This document shows, piece by piece, positions 55,981-64,000 of a stretch of 64,000 bases of DNA. The notes under the pieces were generated by a model, which saw nothing but the letters and a program-made list of their open reading frames with translations, searched no databases and had not been told where the DNA came from. Position numbers and translations under genes: made by a program. Numbering within the stretch: the first letter of the stretch is position 1; the number at the start of each line of letters is the position of its first letter. The stretch is from contig NZ_WFGV02000006.1 in NCBI RefSeq assembly GCF_010095445.2, forward strand, positions 1 through 64,000, written 5' to 3'. This DNA comes from Pseudomonas sp. TNT3. Lineage in GTDB: Bacteria > Pseudomonadota > Gammaproteobacteria > Pseudomonadales > Pseudomonadaceae.

Positions 55981-56235
55981 ATGAAATGCCGTGAGGGCTG
56001 TGGCGCCTGTTGCATTGCCCCTTCAATCAGCTCACCGATTCCCGGTATGCCCAATGGCAAACCCGCGGGAGAACGTTGCCTGCAACTGTCGGTCGAAAAC
56101 CTGTGCAACATTTTCGGCAAACCGGAGCGTCCTGCGGTTTGTTCGGCGTTTGATGCCGACCCCGAGGTCTGTGGCAACAGCAGCGAAGAAGCGATCAACC
56201 TGATTGGCTGGTGGGAGCAGATGACGGCGGCGTGA
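55981..56235 (+). CDS. YkgJ-family cysteine cluster protein
   Basis: An 84-residue protein with the CxxxCxxCC-type cluster in CREGCGACC and further cysteines (ERCLQL, NLCNIFG, AVCSAF, EVCG), probably binding Zn or an Fe-S cluster. GAGGAG is upstream of the ATG at 55981; the open frame before it is not family-like. Function of YkgJ proteins is unknown. Confidence 0.85.
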   Translation: MKCREGCGACCIAPSISSPIPGMPNGKPAGERCLQLSVENLCNIFGKPERPAVCSAFDADPEVCGNSSEEAINLIGWWEQMTAA

Positions 56236-56276
56236 TGTGTTTGACGAACGGAACTTCAACAATAAGGAATAAGACT

Positions 56277-56879
56277 ATGGGTTCGCTGCATCGTATGGCT
56301 GTGCTGTGTGGGTTAACGGTTTTTCTGGCGACATCGGCACACGCCGAGGACTGGAAAGTTGCCAAGAACGAGGACGGGATCAAGGTGTCCCTCAGTGAAG
56401 TGGCCGGTTCCGACTACAAGGCTTACCAGGGTGTGACCCTGATGAAGACCACCATGGCCAAACTGCGCGCATTGCAGGAAGACGTACCGGGTGCCTGTGC
56501 CTGGATTCATGAATGCAAGATGCAGAAATTGCTCAAGCACGAAGGCGATCAAAGCTGGACCTACACGCAATTCAATACGCCATGGCCTGTCACCCCGCGT
56601 GATTCAGTCATGCATGTCACCTCGACCCAAGGCGCTGATGGCAGCCTGACCCGCAAGCTTGAGAGCGTGCCGACGTACCTGCCTGAAGAGAAAGGTTTTG
56701 TGCGGGTCGCCAAGGTTGAAGGCTTCTGGAAATTCGTGCCCAAGGGCGATCAGATCGAAGTGATCTACCAGGTTCACACCGAGCCGGGCGGCAGCGTGCC
56801 GTCAATGGTGGCTAACAAGTTTGTGGTGGATGCGCCGTTCAATACGTTGAAAGCCCTGAAAGAACGCGCCGAGAAGTAA
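56277..56879 (+). CDS. START-domain periplasmic lipid-binding protein
   Basis: The 200-residue protein has a signal peptide (about 1-23, AHA before EDWKV) and a START-like domain (YKAYQGVTLMKTT, WTYTQFNTPWPVTPRDSVMHVT, PSMVANKFVVDAPFNTLKAL). START folds hold lipids in a hydrophobic cavity. AAGGAA precedes the ATG at 56277. A strong terminator follows. Confidence 0.85.
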   Translation: MGSLHRMAVLCGLTVFLATSAHAEDWKVAKNEDGIKVSLSEVAGSDYKAYQGVTLMKTTMAKLRALQEDVPGACAWIHECKMQKLLKHEGDQSWTYTQFNTPWPVTPRDSVMHVTSTQGADGSLTRKLESVPTYLPEEKGFVRVAKVEGFWKFVPKGDQIEVIYQVHTEPGGSVPSMVANKFVVDAPFNTLKALKERAEK

Positions 56880-56892
56880 TTGCATCGCTCGT

Positions 56893-56927
56893 GAAAAAAC
56901 GCCCCGACTGGTTTGGGGCGTTTTTTA
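56893..56927 (+). terminator. Terminator after the START gene
   Basis: AAAAAACGCCCC pairs with GGGGCGTTTTTT. The remaining 310 bp to the next gene contain no recognisable element. Confidence 0.92.
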
Positions 56928-57240
56928 TCAAGCCACAGCGCAGCCGAACGCAGGCTTCGCCAGCTGCTACAGAGTTTGCGTTGTCGATGAAGCGGCTCAG
57001 CTTGACGGTATTACCACAAAGAGCCTTTATTTTGTTTCCGGATATGCGTTGCACGAAATTTTCACAAAGCCTCCAAGACAATCCGCCCGCGCCAATACCG
57101 AACAGTAATCAATGGCAATGCTGCGGGTGATCGTGCAACATTTGCGCACCGCGCAAGCCCCGGGGCCAGTTCCTGGCCAACAGAGGGCAAGGCGCCGCTG
57201 TATTTTTGAAACTTCAACTTCCAATGGGTCCTAAAACGAC

Positions 57241-59334
57241 ATGGCAAACCCGGACGCCCTGAAACAGCAGCGAGCTTCTAGTCGCCTGCTGCAACCGACC
57301 GTCAAATCGCATCTGGCCTACACGCTGCTGTGCGCTTTGATCATGATGGTCATGTTCAGCCTGCTGCGCCTCGCGCTGCTGGTCTACAACAGCGAGATGA
57401 TCCTCGATACCCCGGCCTCGACCTTCGTGGAAGCGTTCGTCAATGGCCTGCGTTTCGACCTGCGCCTCGTGGTCTACCTCAGCATTCCGCTGGTGCTGGC
57501 GCTGTTCAGTGTCCGCGCCATGGCCGCCCGCGGCTTCTTCCGTTTCTGGCTGACCGTTGCTTCGAGCATCGCGTTGTTCCTCGGCCTGATGGAGATGGAT
57601 TTCTACCGTGAGTTTCACCAGCGCCTCAACGGTTTGGTGTTCCAATACGTGAAAGAAGACCCGAAAACCGTGACGAGCATGCTCTGGTACGGTTTCCCGG
57701 TCGTTCGTTACCTGTTGGCGTGGGTCGCAGGCACCATCATCCTGACCCTCGCGTTCAAGGGTGCCGACCGTGCCACCCGTCCACGTGGGCCATTCAGCGG
57801 TGGCACCATCAGCACTCGCCAGGTCGCTCCGTGGTACACGCGCATTGCCGTGTTCGTGTTTTGCCTGCTGATCTGCGTGGTCGCAGCGCGTGGCACGCTG
57901 CGCCAAGGGCCGCCGCTGCGCTGGGGTGATGTCTACACCACCGACTCGAACTTCGCCAACCAGCTGGGCATTAACGGCACACTGTCGCTGATCGCTGCAG
58001 CCAAGAGCCGCATGTCCGAAGACCGCGACAACATCTGGAAGGCCACGCTGCCACAGCCTGAAGCCCAGAAGATTGTGCGTGACATGCTGGTGATGCCGGA
58101 CGACAAACTGGTCGATGCCGACACCGCCGCCGTGCGTCGTGATTACACGCCGCCCGCTGACAAGACCTTGCCGATCAAGAACGTCGTCGTGATCCTGATG
58201 GAAAGCATGGCCGGTCACTCGGTCGGCGCATTGGGCGCCTCGGGCAACATTACGCCGTACCTCGACAAACTGTCGAAGGAAGGCCTGTTGTTCGATCGTT
58301 TCTTCTCCAACGGCACGCACACCCACCAGGGTATGTTCGCCACGATGGCCTGCTTCCCGAACCTGCCAGGCTTCGAATACCTGATGCAGACGCCTGAAGG
58401 CAGCCACAAATTGTCCGGCCTGCCGCAATTGCTCAGTGCCCGTGACTATGACGATGTCTATGTCTACAACGGCGACTTCGCCTGGGATAACCAGTCGGGC
58501 TTCTTCAGCAGCCAAGGCATGACCAACTTCATCGGTCGCAATGATTACGTGAACCCGGTGTTCTCCGATCCGACCTGGGGCGTGTCCGACCAGGACATGT
58601 TCGACCGTGGTCTGATCGAGCTCAAGGGCCGGGAAAACGGCAAGCCGTTCTATGCATTGCTGCAAACCCTGTCCAACCACACGCCTTACGCTTTGCCGAC
58701 GCCATTGCCGGTGGAGCGTGTGACCGATCGTGGCAGCCTGAACGAGCATTTGACGGCCATGCGATATGCCGATTGGGCACTGGGTCAATTCTTTGAGAAA
58801 GCGCGTAAAGAGCCTTACTTCAAGGAAACCCTGTTCGTCATCGTGGGCGACCACGGCTTTGGTAACGAGCGTCAGATCACCGAAATGGACCTGGGCCGCT
58901 TCAACGTGCCGATGCTGCTGATCGCACCGGGCATCCAGGAAAAATTCGGCGAGCGCGACCACACCGTGGGCACCCAGATCGATATCGTGCCGACCATCAT
59001 GGGGCGGATCGGCGGCGAAGTGCGCCATCAGTGCTGGGGACGTGACTTGCTGAACCTGCCTGCAGGCGACACCGGTTTCGGTGTGATCAAGCCATCGGGT
59101 AGTGAGCAGACCACCGCCATCATCACGGCCGATCAGATCCTGGTCCTGCCGAAGGAAAAGGAAATGGCGCCGAAGGTTTACCGGTACGAGCTGGGCGCAT
59201 CGCCTCGTGCGGAAGTAATTCCGGACGCACCGCGTACCGCTGAACTCAAGCAGAAACTCGAAGCATTCCTGCAGACGGCGACCAAAAGCCTGATCGACAA
59301 CACCGCCGGTGTCGTTGACGGCAAGCCGGACTAA
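57241..59334 (+). CDS. LTA synthase family sulfatase-fold membrane protein
   Basis: The 697-residue inner-membrane protein has about five N-terminal membrane segments (in residues 25-225) and a periplasmic alkaline-phosphatase-superfamily domain. VVVILMESMAGHS, a probable catalytic threonine in SNGTHTHQGMF, and VGDHGFGNE carry the metal ligands. In Gram-negatives this family includes phosphoglycerol and phosphoethanolamine transferases, so the donor could be phosphatidylglycerol. Exact acceptor unknown. Confidence 0.88.
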   Translation: MANPDALKQQRASSRLLQPTVKSHLAYTLLCALIMMVMFSLLRLALLVYNSEMILDTPASTFVEAFVNGLRFDLRLVVYLSIPLVLALFSVRAMAARGFFRFWLTVASSIALFLGLMEMDFYREFHQRLNGLVFQYVKEDPKTVTSMLWYGFPVVRYLLAWVAGTIILTLAFKGADRATRPRGPFSGGTISTRQVAPWYTRIAVFVFCLLICVVAARGTLRQGPPLRWGDVYTTDSNFANQLGINGTLSLIAAAKSRMSEDRDNIWKATLPQPEAQKIVRDMLVMPDDKLVDADTAAVRRDYTPPADKTLPIKNVVVILMESMAGHSVGALGASGNITPYLDKLSKEGLLFDRFFSNGTHTHQGMFATMACFPNLPGFEYLMQTPEGSHKLSGLPQLLSARDYDDVYVYNGDFAWDNQSGFFSSQGMTNFIGRNDYVNPVFSDPTWGVSDQDMFDRGLIELKGRENGKPFYALLQTLSNHTPYALPTPLPVERVTDRGSLNEHLTAMRYADWALGQFFEKARKEPYFKETLFVIVGDHGFGNERQITEMDLGRFNVPMLLIAPGIQEKFGERDHTVGTQIDIVPTIMGRIGGEVRHQCWGRDLLNLPAGDTGFGVIKPSGSEQTTAIITADQILVLPKEKEMAPKVYRYELGASPRAEVIPDAPRTAELKQKLEAFLQTATKSLIDNTAGVVDGKPD

Positions 59335-59347
59335 CTGTTCAGGCAAT

Positions 59348-59383
59348 AAAAAAGAGGCCCTTTTTCAAGGGCCTCTTTTTTTT
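59348..59383 (+). terminator. Terminator after the sulfatase-fold gene
   Basis: AAAAAAGAGGCCC pairs with GGGCCTCTTTTTT. The A-tract also makes it work for the converging small gene. Confidence 0.93.
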
Positions 59384-59396
59384 GTTCGCTAATTCT

Positions 59397-59549
59397 TTAT
59401 ATCTTGCCAAGTAACAGCAGGATCAACAGCACCACCAACACCACGCCGATGATACCCGACGGGCCATAACCCCAACTTCTGGAGTGTGGGAAGACCGGTA
59501 AACCGCCTACCAGCAGAAGGATCAGAATAACGATAAGAATAGTGCCCAT
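59397..59549 (-). CDS. DUF3309 family small membrane protein (50 residues)
   Basis: Two hydrophobic stretches (ILIVILILLLVGGLP and GIIGVVLVVLLILLLLG) flank a conserved turn SRSWGYGPSG, the hallmark of DUF3309. AAGGAAA precedes the ATG. It is predicted to be a two-helix inner-membrane protein. Such genes are common and often stress-associated in pseudomonads; function unknown. Confidence 0.9.
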   Translation of the reverse strand: MGTILIVILILLLVGGLPVFPHSRSWGYGPSGIIGVVLVVLLILLLLGKI

Positions 59550-59835
59550 TGTCTATTTCCTTGTTGGAAGTGTTCCGGAATGACCTAGCTTTAACTGTCA
59601 GCTGGAATGCAATAAATCCGAGCTGCTTAAAAGATCCGACTCTGGCGTGTGAGAGAAAATTCCAACTTTTTTTAATGTTTTTCGAAGACAGGCTTATTTC
59701 TTTTTATGCAGCACTAGTTGATGCGCCCACGGTCGCGGTTTGAGCAGCCCATTCAGCAATCTGATGGAGCGTGGGTCGGCCCGGGTCCTTCGCTACACTC
59801 GACAGATCTTTCCCGGAACAACAAGGCTGTTTGCT

Positions 59836-60651
59836 ATGCAAAATCGCATGATGATCACTGGTGCAGGCTCGGGCTTGGGTCGCGAAATCGCGCTGCGCTG
59901 GGCGCGTGAAGGCTGGCAACTGGCCTTGTCGGATGTCAGCGAGCCCGGCCTGCAGGAAACGTTGAAGCTGGTTCGTGAAGCCGGTGGCGATGGGTTTACC
60001 CAGCGCTGTGATGTGCGCGACTACAGTCAGCTGACGGCATTCGCCCAGGCCTGTGAAGAGAAGCTCGGCGGTATCGACGTCATCTTCAACAACGCTGGCG
60101 TGGCGTCGGGCGGGTTCTTCAACGAGCTGTCCCTTGAGGACTGGGACTGGCAGATCGCGATCAATCTGATGGGCGTGGTCAAAGGCTGCAAGGCATTCCT
60201 GCCGTTGCTGGAAGTCAGCAAAGGCAAGATTATCAACATCGCCTCGATGGCCGCGCTGATGCAAGGCCCCGCCATGAGCAACTACAACGTGGCAAAGGCC
60301 GGCGTCGTGGCGTTGTCGGAGAGCCTGCTGATCGAACTGGCACAGCAGGAGATAGGGGTTCACGTGGTATGCCCGTCGTTTTTCCAGACCAACCTGCTGG
60401 ATTCGTTCCGTGGCCCGACGCCTGCCATGAAAGCACAGGTCGGCAAGCTGCTGGAAAGTTCGCCGATCACGGCTGCCGACATTGCTGACTACATCTATCA
60501 GCAGGTCGCGGCCGGCGAATTCATGATTCTGCCCCACGAACAAGGCCGTATGGCGTGGGCGATCAAGCAGAAAAACCCGCAACTGCTCTACAACGAAATG
60601 ACCGTGATGGCCGATAAAATGCGCGCCAAGGCCAAGCAAACCGCAGGCTGA
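59836..60651 (+). CDS. SDR-family oxidoreductase
   Basis: The 271-residue classical SDR has TGAGSGLG for NAD(P), NNAGVASG, the catalytic Ser in IASMAALM and Tyr-Lys in YNVAKAG. An extended reading from 59740 adds non-SDR sequence; MQNRMMITGAG at 59836 has AAGG upstream. Substrate unknown; similar enzymes act on steroids or small alcohols. Confidence 0.85.
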   Translation: MQNRMMITGAGSGLGREIALRWAREGWQLALSDVSEPGLQETLKLVREAGGDGFTQRCDVRDYSQLTAFAQACEEKLGGIDVIFNNAGVASGGFFNELSLEDWDWQIAINLMGVVKGCKAFLPLLEVSKGKIINIASMAALMQGPAMSNYNVAKAGVVALSESLLIELAQQEIGVHVVCPSFFQTNLLDSFRGPTPAMKAQVGKLLESSPITAADIADYIYQQVAAGEFMILPHEQGRMAWAIKQKNPQLLYNEMTVMADKMRAKAKQTAG

Positions 60652-60709
60652 ACTTGCCCGAATGCTATGCCGTCGCTAGGGTGGCCGCCATCGGTCATCC
60701 TCGCGAGAC

Positions 60710-61048
60710 ATGCACATGCTCAATTATTTGTGGTTCTTTCTCGCCGCGCTGTTCGAAATCGCAGGCTGCTTTGCTTTCTGGATGTGGCTGCGCCAAGGCA
60801 AAAGCGCTTGGTGGGTGGTACCGGCACTGCTCAGCTTGACGCTGTTCGCGCTTTTACTGACCCGTGTCGAAGCGACCTACGCCGGCCGCGCCTATGCCGC
60901 CTACGGTGGCATCTACATCATTGCTTCGATTGGCTGGCTCGCCGTGGTCGAACGGATTCGTCCACTGAGCTCGGACTGGATCGGCGTGGCGCTGTGCGTC
61001 ATCGGCGCGACCGTCATCCTTTTCGGGCCGCGCTTCTCCGCTTCCTGA
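60710..61048 (+). CDS. YnfA-family membrane protein (UPF0060)
   Basis: A 112-residue protein (or 110 from the second ATG) with four membrane helices and the YnfA motifs [38 protein letters not shown] and [11 protein letters not shown]. The family resembles small multidrug transporters; E. coli YnfA is an SMR-like protein. It is 58 nt after the SDR gene. Confidence 0.9.
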   Translation: MHMLNYLWFFLAALFEIAGCFAFWMWLRQGKSAWWVVPALLSLTLFALLLTRVEATYAGRAYAAYGGIYIIASIGWLAVVERIRPLSSDWIGVALCVIGATVILFGPRFSAS

Positions 61049-61200
61049 AGGAATAATCCTGCATTTTTCCGTTTTGTAAGAATTTTCCGAAGGTGTCGTT
61101 CGCTTGAGGTTGTAGGGCATGACTGTATTTCCTACACCGCATTGAAGACCTGTCGCGGGCGGGGCATCTTCGAGGTCCAGTCCATCTTGAAGGCCCCCCC

Positions 61201-61380
61201 ATGCTAGTGCTCAGTCGCGTTGTCCCCGAGTTGATCGCCATTGGCGACAACATTTCCATACGCATACTGGCCGTCAATGGCGACAGCGTACGAATCGGGG
61301 TCGAGGCACCCAGGTGCGTGACGGTCCATCGCGCCGAAATCTACGAGCGTATTCAATCTGAAAAAAGAGACAAGAAGTGA
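61201..61380 (+). CDS. Divergent CsrA/RsmA-family protein
   Basis: CsrA proteins bind GGA motifs in mRNA leaders and repress translation. The 59-residue product starts MLVLSRVV and keeps L4, R6, IGD, VRIGV, V42, H43 and R44 ([11 protein letters not shown]) of the family, but R7 is replaced by V and G9 by P, in a loop important for RNA contact. It has a strong GAAGG site upstream. It is probably a minor paralogue beside RsmA and RsmE, with altered target choice. Confidence 0.85.
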   Translation: MLVLSRVVPELIAIGDNISIRILAVNGDSVRIGVEAPRCVTVHRAEIYERIQSEKRDKK

Positions 61381-61412
61381 TCATCGCCGCGGCACGGGCC
61401 GCGGGATGATGA
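61379..61412. terminator. GC-rich hairpin after the CsrA-like gene
   Basis: CCGCGGC and GCCGCGG with flanking ATCATC/GATGAT form a strong stem just after the stop, in the convergent space with the UPF0270 gene. There is no long U-tract, so termination is likely but may be Rho-aided. Confidence 0.55.
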
Positions 61413-61433
61413 TCGTTCTTGCTCCCCTGCATT

Positions 61434-61661
61434 TCAGTCGAACAAATGCTTGGGCACATCATGCTTGAGCATCAACTGGCACTGCTCGCTCTCAGGGTCG
61501 AAAACAATCAGTGCCTGGCCCTTGGTCAGCGCCTGCCTGACGCGTAAAACCCGTGTTTCCAGTGGGGTGTCGTCACCGTTATCGGTGCCGTCGCGGGTCA
61601 CGAAGTCTTCGATCAGGCGAGTCAGGGTGTCGACTTCAAGTTGGTCGTAGGGAATCAGCAT
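61434..61661 (-). CDS. UPF0270 (YheU-like) protein
   Basis: A 75-residue acidic protein, MLIPYDQLEVDTLTRL near the start and VFDPESEQCQLM near the end, which are the conserved segments of UPF0270. The start at 61661 has GAGG 5 nt upstream; the GTG two codons earlier does not. Function unknown. Confidence 0.88.
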   Translation of the reverse strand: MLIPYDQLEVDTLTRLIEDFVTRDGTDNGDDTPLETRVLRVRQALTKGQALIVFDPESEQCQLMLKHDVPKHLFD

Positions 61662-61726
61662 AGTCACCTCGGCAAAAACAATGTCGCGATGCTACGGCTG
61701 TTATCAACACACCACCAGCGTTCGCG

Positions 61727-62917
61727 CTAGCTATCGTTACGCTGCCCCACCAGGCTGTCCACCGACGGCACCCGCGTGTCGCTTTCCATCTGCGTCTCGT
61801 GTTCGATCTGATGACTGAACCGGTCCAGCGAACCCTTGGCCGGTTGCGCATCGCTGGCGAACACCGGCGGGCTGAGGATGTAGGCACCGAGCAGCCGGCT
61901 GAGGGCGGCCAGGCTGTCGATGTGGGTCCGTTCGTAGCCATGGGTGGCGTCGCAGCCGAAGGCGAGCAGGGCGGTGCGAATGTCGTGACCGGCAGTGACG
62001 GCCGAGTGGGCATCGCTGAAGTAATAGCGAAACAGGTCGCGCCGCGCGGGCAGTTCGTTGTCACTGGCCAATCGCAACAGATGTCGGGACAAGTGATAGT
62101 CATACGGCCCGCCCGAATCCTGCATCGCCACACTGACTGCGTGTTCGCTGGAGTGCTGCCCGGGAGCGACGGGCGCGATGTCGATGCCGACGAATTCACT
62201 GACGTCCCACGGCAATGCCGCCGCAGCACCGCTGCCGGTTTCTTCGGTGATGGTGAACAGCGGATGGCAGTCGATCATCAGCTCTTCGCCACTGTCGACA
62301 ATAGCCTTGAGTGCCGCCAGCAGCGCGGCAACGCCGGCTTTATCGTCGAGATGACGGGCGCTGATGTGCCCGCTTTCAGTGAATTCAGGCAACGGGTCGA
62401 AGGCCACGAAATCACCGACACTGATGCCCAGCGAATCGCAATCGGCACGGGTAGCGCAGTAGGCGTCGAGGCGTAATTCGATGTGGTCCCAGCTAATCGG
62501 CATTTCATCGACCGCGGTGTTGAAGGCGTGCCCGGAAGCCATCAGCGGCAACACACTGCCACGGATCACTCCGTTGTCGGTAAACAGGCTGACCCGACTA
62601 CCCTCGGCAAATCGGCTGGACCAGCAGCCGACCGGCGCCAGAGTCAGGCGCCCGTTATCTTTCACCGCACGAACGGCCGCGCCAATGGTGTCCAGGTGCG
62701 CGGAGACCGCTCGGTCCGGGCTGTTTTTCCTGCCCTTGAGCGTGGCGCGAATGGTCCCGCGGCGGGTCATTTCAAAGGGAATGCCCAGCTCTTCAAGGCG
62801 CTCGGCGACGTAGCGCACGATGGTGTCGGTGAAACCGGTGGGGCTTGGAATGGCGAGCATTTCAAGCAGGACTTTTTGCAGGTAGTTGAGATCTGGTTCG
62901 GGGATTTTGCTGGTCAT
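61727..62917 (-). CDS. M42-family peptidase of the NAGGN osmoprotectant locus
   Basis: The 396-residue M42-type zinc aminopeptidase has the metal ligands in SAHLDTIGA, RHLDDKAG and the catalytic glutamates in TITEETGSGAA. M42 peptidases are encoded next to the genes for N-acetylglutaminylglutamine amide (NAGGN), a compatible solute in pseudomonads and rhizobia; a role in turnover is supposed. AGGAG precedes the ATG at 62917. Confidence 0.88.
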   Translation of the reverse strand: MTSKIPEPDLNYLQKVLLEMLAIPSPTGFTDTIVRYVAERLEELGIPFEMTRRGTIRATLKGRKNSPDRAVSAHLDTIGAAVRAVKDNGRLTLAPVGCWSSRFAEGSRVSLFTDNGVIRGSVLPLMASGHAFNTAVDEMPISWDHIELRLDAYCATRADCDSLGISVGDFVAFDPLPEFTESGHISARHLDDKAGVAALLAALKAIVDSGEELMIDCHPLFTITEETGSGAAAALPWDVSEFVGIDIAPVAPGQHSSEHAVSVAMQDSGGPYDYHLSRHLLRLASDNELPARRDLFRYYFSDAHSAVTAGHDIRTALLAFGCDATHGYERTHIDSLAALSRLLGAYILSPPVFASDAQPAKGSLDRFSHQIEHETQMESDTRVPSVDSLVGQRNDS

Positions 62918-62981
62918 GGAAACTCCTGATGAGTAAAGAACATCGATGGTTTCGATGAAGTGATTAGACGGTTGGCCAAGC

Positions 62982-63092
62982 CCGGTGTAGCAGCTGCCGA
63001 GGCACGAGGCTGCGTTGGGCTGCGCAGCGGCCCCAAAGGGCGGTCCTGCGGACACGCAACGCAGCCTCGTGCCTCGGCAGCTGCTACACCGG
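62982..63092. repeat. Perfect 34-nt inverted repeat
   Basis: The arm at 62982-63015 (starting CCGGTGTAGCAGC) is exactly inverted at 63059-63092, with 43 nt between. It sits between the NAGGN synthetase and the M42 gene on a shared strand and may act as an attenuator or transcript stabiliser. Confidence 0.9.
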
Positions 63093-63096
63093 CCTG

Positions 63097-64000
63097 CTAT
63101 GACGCAGCGGGCTGACTGTGCGGAAACAGTAAATCCACGAACCGCTCTGCCGTTGGCTGCGGTTCATGGTTGGCCAGCCCGGCACGCTCATTGGCTTCAA
63201 TGAACACATACTCAGGCTGATCCGCCGCCATCACCATCAGGTCCAGCCCGACCATCGGGATGTCCAGCGCTCGTGCAGCCCGCACGGCGGCATCAACCAG
63301 TGTCGGGTGAAGGATCGCCGTGACGTCCTCAAGAACGCCGCCTGTATGAAGATTCGCCGTACGACGCACGAACAGATGTTCGCCAGCCGGCAAAATGCTG
63401 CTGTAGTCGTAACCCGCCGCTTGCAACGTGCGTTCGGTTTCATGATCCAGCGGGATTTTGCTTTCGCCGCTGGTCGCTGCCTGACGTCGCCGACTCTGGG
63501 CTTCGATCAACGCACCGATGGAATGCTGACCGTCACCCACCACTTCGGCCGGGCGCCGAATTGCGGCCGCAACGACCTCAAAACCGATCACCAGGATCCG
63601 CAGGTCAAGGCCTTCGTGGAAGCTTTCCAGCAACACCCGACTGTCGAACTGGCGCGCCGATTCGATGGCTTGCTGTACGTCCTCGATGGATTGCAAATCT
63701 ACCGCCACGCCTTGACCCTGCTCGCCATCCAGCGGCTTGACGACCACCCGTGAGTGCTCGTCGAGAAACGCCAGATTGTCATCCGCGTTGCCGGCCAGTT
63801 GTTGGGAGGGCAAGTTCAGTCCGGCAGCTTTGAGCACCTTGTGCGTGAGGCTTTTATCCTGGCAAAGGCTCATGCTGATGGCGCTGGTGAGGTCGCTCAG
63901 GGACTCGCGGCAACGCACTCGACGCCCACCATGAATGAGCGTGAACATCCCGGCGTCGGCGTCATCGACCTGTACTTCGATGCCACGGCGATGAGCTTCC
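63097..64000 (-). CDS. N-acetylglutaminylglutamine synthetase, C-terminal part (runs off the right edge)
   Basis: The visible 300 residues are an ATP-grasp domain with VVVKPLDGEQGQGVAVDL, ILVIGFEVVAAAIRRPAEVVGDG and the metal-binding FIEANERAGLANH, as in the Ngg-type synthetase, a fusion of GNAT and ATP-grasp parts. It joins N-acetylglutamine and glutamine units for NAGGN. The reading frame stays open to position 64000, so the start lies outside. The neighbouring M42 peptidase supports the assignment. Confidence 0.85.
   Translation of the reverse strand, partial: EAHRRGIEVQVDDADAGMFTLIHGGRRVRCRESLSDLTSAISMSLCQDKSLTHKVLKAAGLNLPSQQLAGNADDNLAFLDEHSRVVVKPLDGEQGQGVAVDLQSIEDVQQAIESARQFDSRVLLESFHEGLDLRILVIGFEVVAAAIRRPAEVVGDGQHSIGALIEAQSRRRQAATSGESKIPLDHETERTLQAAGYDYSSILPAGEHLFVRRTANLHTGGVLEDVTAILHPTLVDAAVRAARALDIPMVGLDLMVMAADQPEYVFIEANERAGLANHEPQPTAERFVDLLFPHSQPAAS

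Noticed and set aside
57214..59346. A 710-codon minus-strand frame opposite the sulfatase-fold gene
   Set aside because: Antisense shadow; the plus-strand gene has membrane helices and metal-binding motifs.

Overview
The window is chromosomal DNA from a Pseudomonas of the P. fluorescens group. The rluC/maf/yceD/rpmF/plsX/fab/pabC/mltG/tmk/holB/pilZ/tatD order (without fabH), the TetR neighbour and the probable RgsA small RNA match the PA2957-PA2976 neighbourhood of pseudomonads. Species assignment below that level is inference; no rRNA or tRNA gene was seen.

Layout. 1-2.3 kb: 5' half of RNase E (minus strand) with a leader of about 636 nt, divergent from rluC. 2.3-15.9 kb: rluC, a HAD phosphatase, sppA, maf (minus), then yceD-rpmF-plsX-fabD-fabG-acpP-fabF-pabC-mltG-tmk-holB-pilZ-tatD, which links 23S rRNA modification, ribosomal protein L32, phospholipid and fatty-acid synthesis, cell-wall synthesis, dTTP supply and the DNA polymerase clamp loader. 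15.9-19.3 kb: an RgsA-like sRNA, a TetR regulator, a MoaA radical SAM enzyme, a DUF4823 lipoprotein and a DUF1285 protein. 19.3-25.8 kb: a sugar catabolic locus (FadR-type regulator, SMP-30 lactonase, SDR sugar dehydrogenase, AraFGH importer). 26.0-32.5 kb: an orphan type VI secretion cargo module (VgrG, Tle3-type lipase, DUF2875 adaptor-like membrane protein, PAAR spike tip). 32.7-37.0 kb: HutC-type regulator, ADP-ribosylglycohydrolase, NCS1 permease and PfkB kinase, resembling E. coli yegTUVW with a different transporter. 37.1-39.9 kb: two small proteins, an MFS exporter and a GNAT enzyme. 40.1-45.3 kb: dgoK-dgoA-dgoD, an MFS transporter and an IclR regulator. 45.3-51.4 kb: an alcohol dehydrogenase divergent from an AraC regulator, then ETF-QO divergent from etfBA. 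51.6-59.5 kb: periplasmic and envelope proteins, a MocR regulator, a START protein, an LTA-synthase-like sulfatase and a 50-residue membrane protein. 59.8-64 kb: an SDR, YnfA, a divergent CsrA paralogue, a UPF0270 protein, and the start of the NAGGN osmoprotectant locus.

How the parts fit. The two sugar loci, 19 kb apart, together encode import, oxidation, lactone hydrolysis, dehydration, phosphorylation and aldol cleavage of D-galactose (and the first oxidation steps for L-arabinose). Their promoters are near copies over about 110 bp, which points to one regulon. One copy opens with a 30-codon upstream ORF that overlaps the dehydrogenase start. Several REPIN-type inverted repeats mark intergenic spaces.

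The best candidates for under-described biology are the twin sugar promoters with the upstream ORF, the yegUVW-like nucleoside-type operon, the Tle3 module with no separate immunity gene, the divergent CsrA paralogue, and the consensus promoter that leaves almost no leader before yceD.
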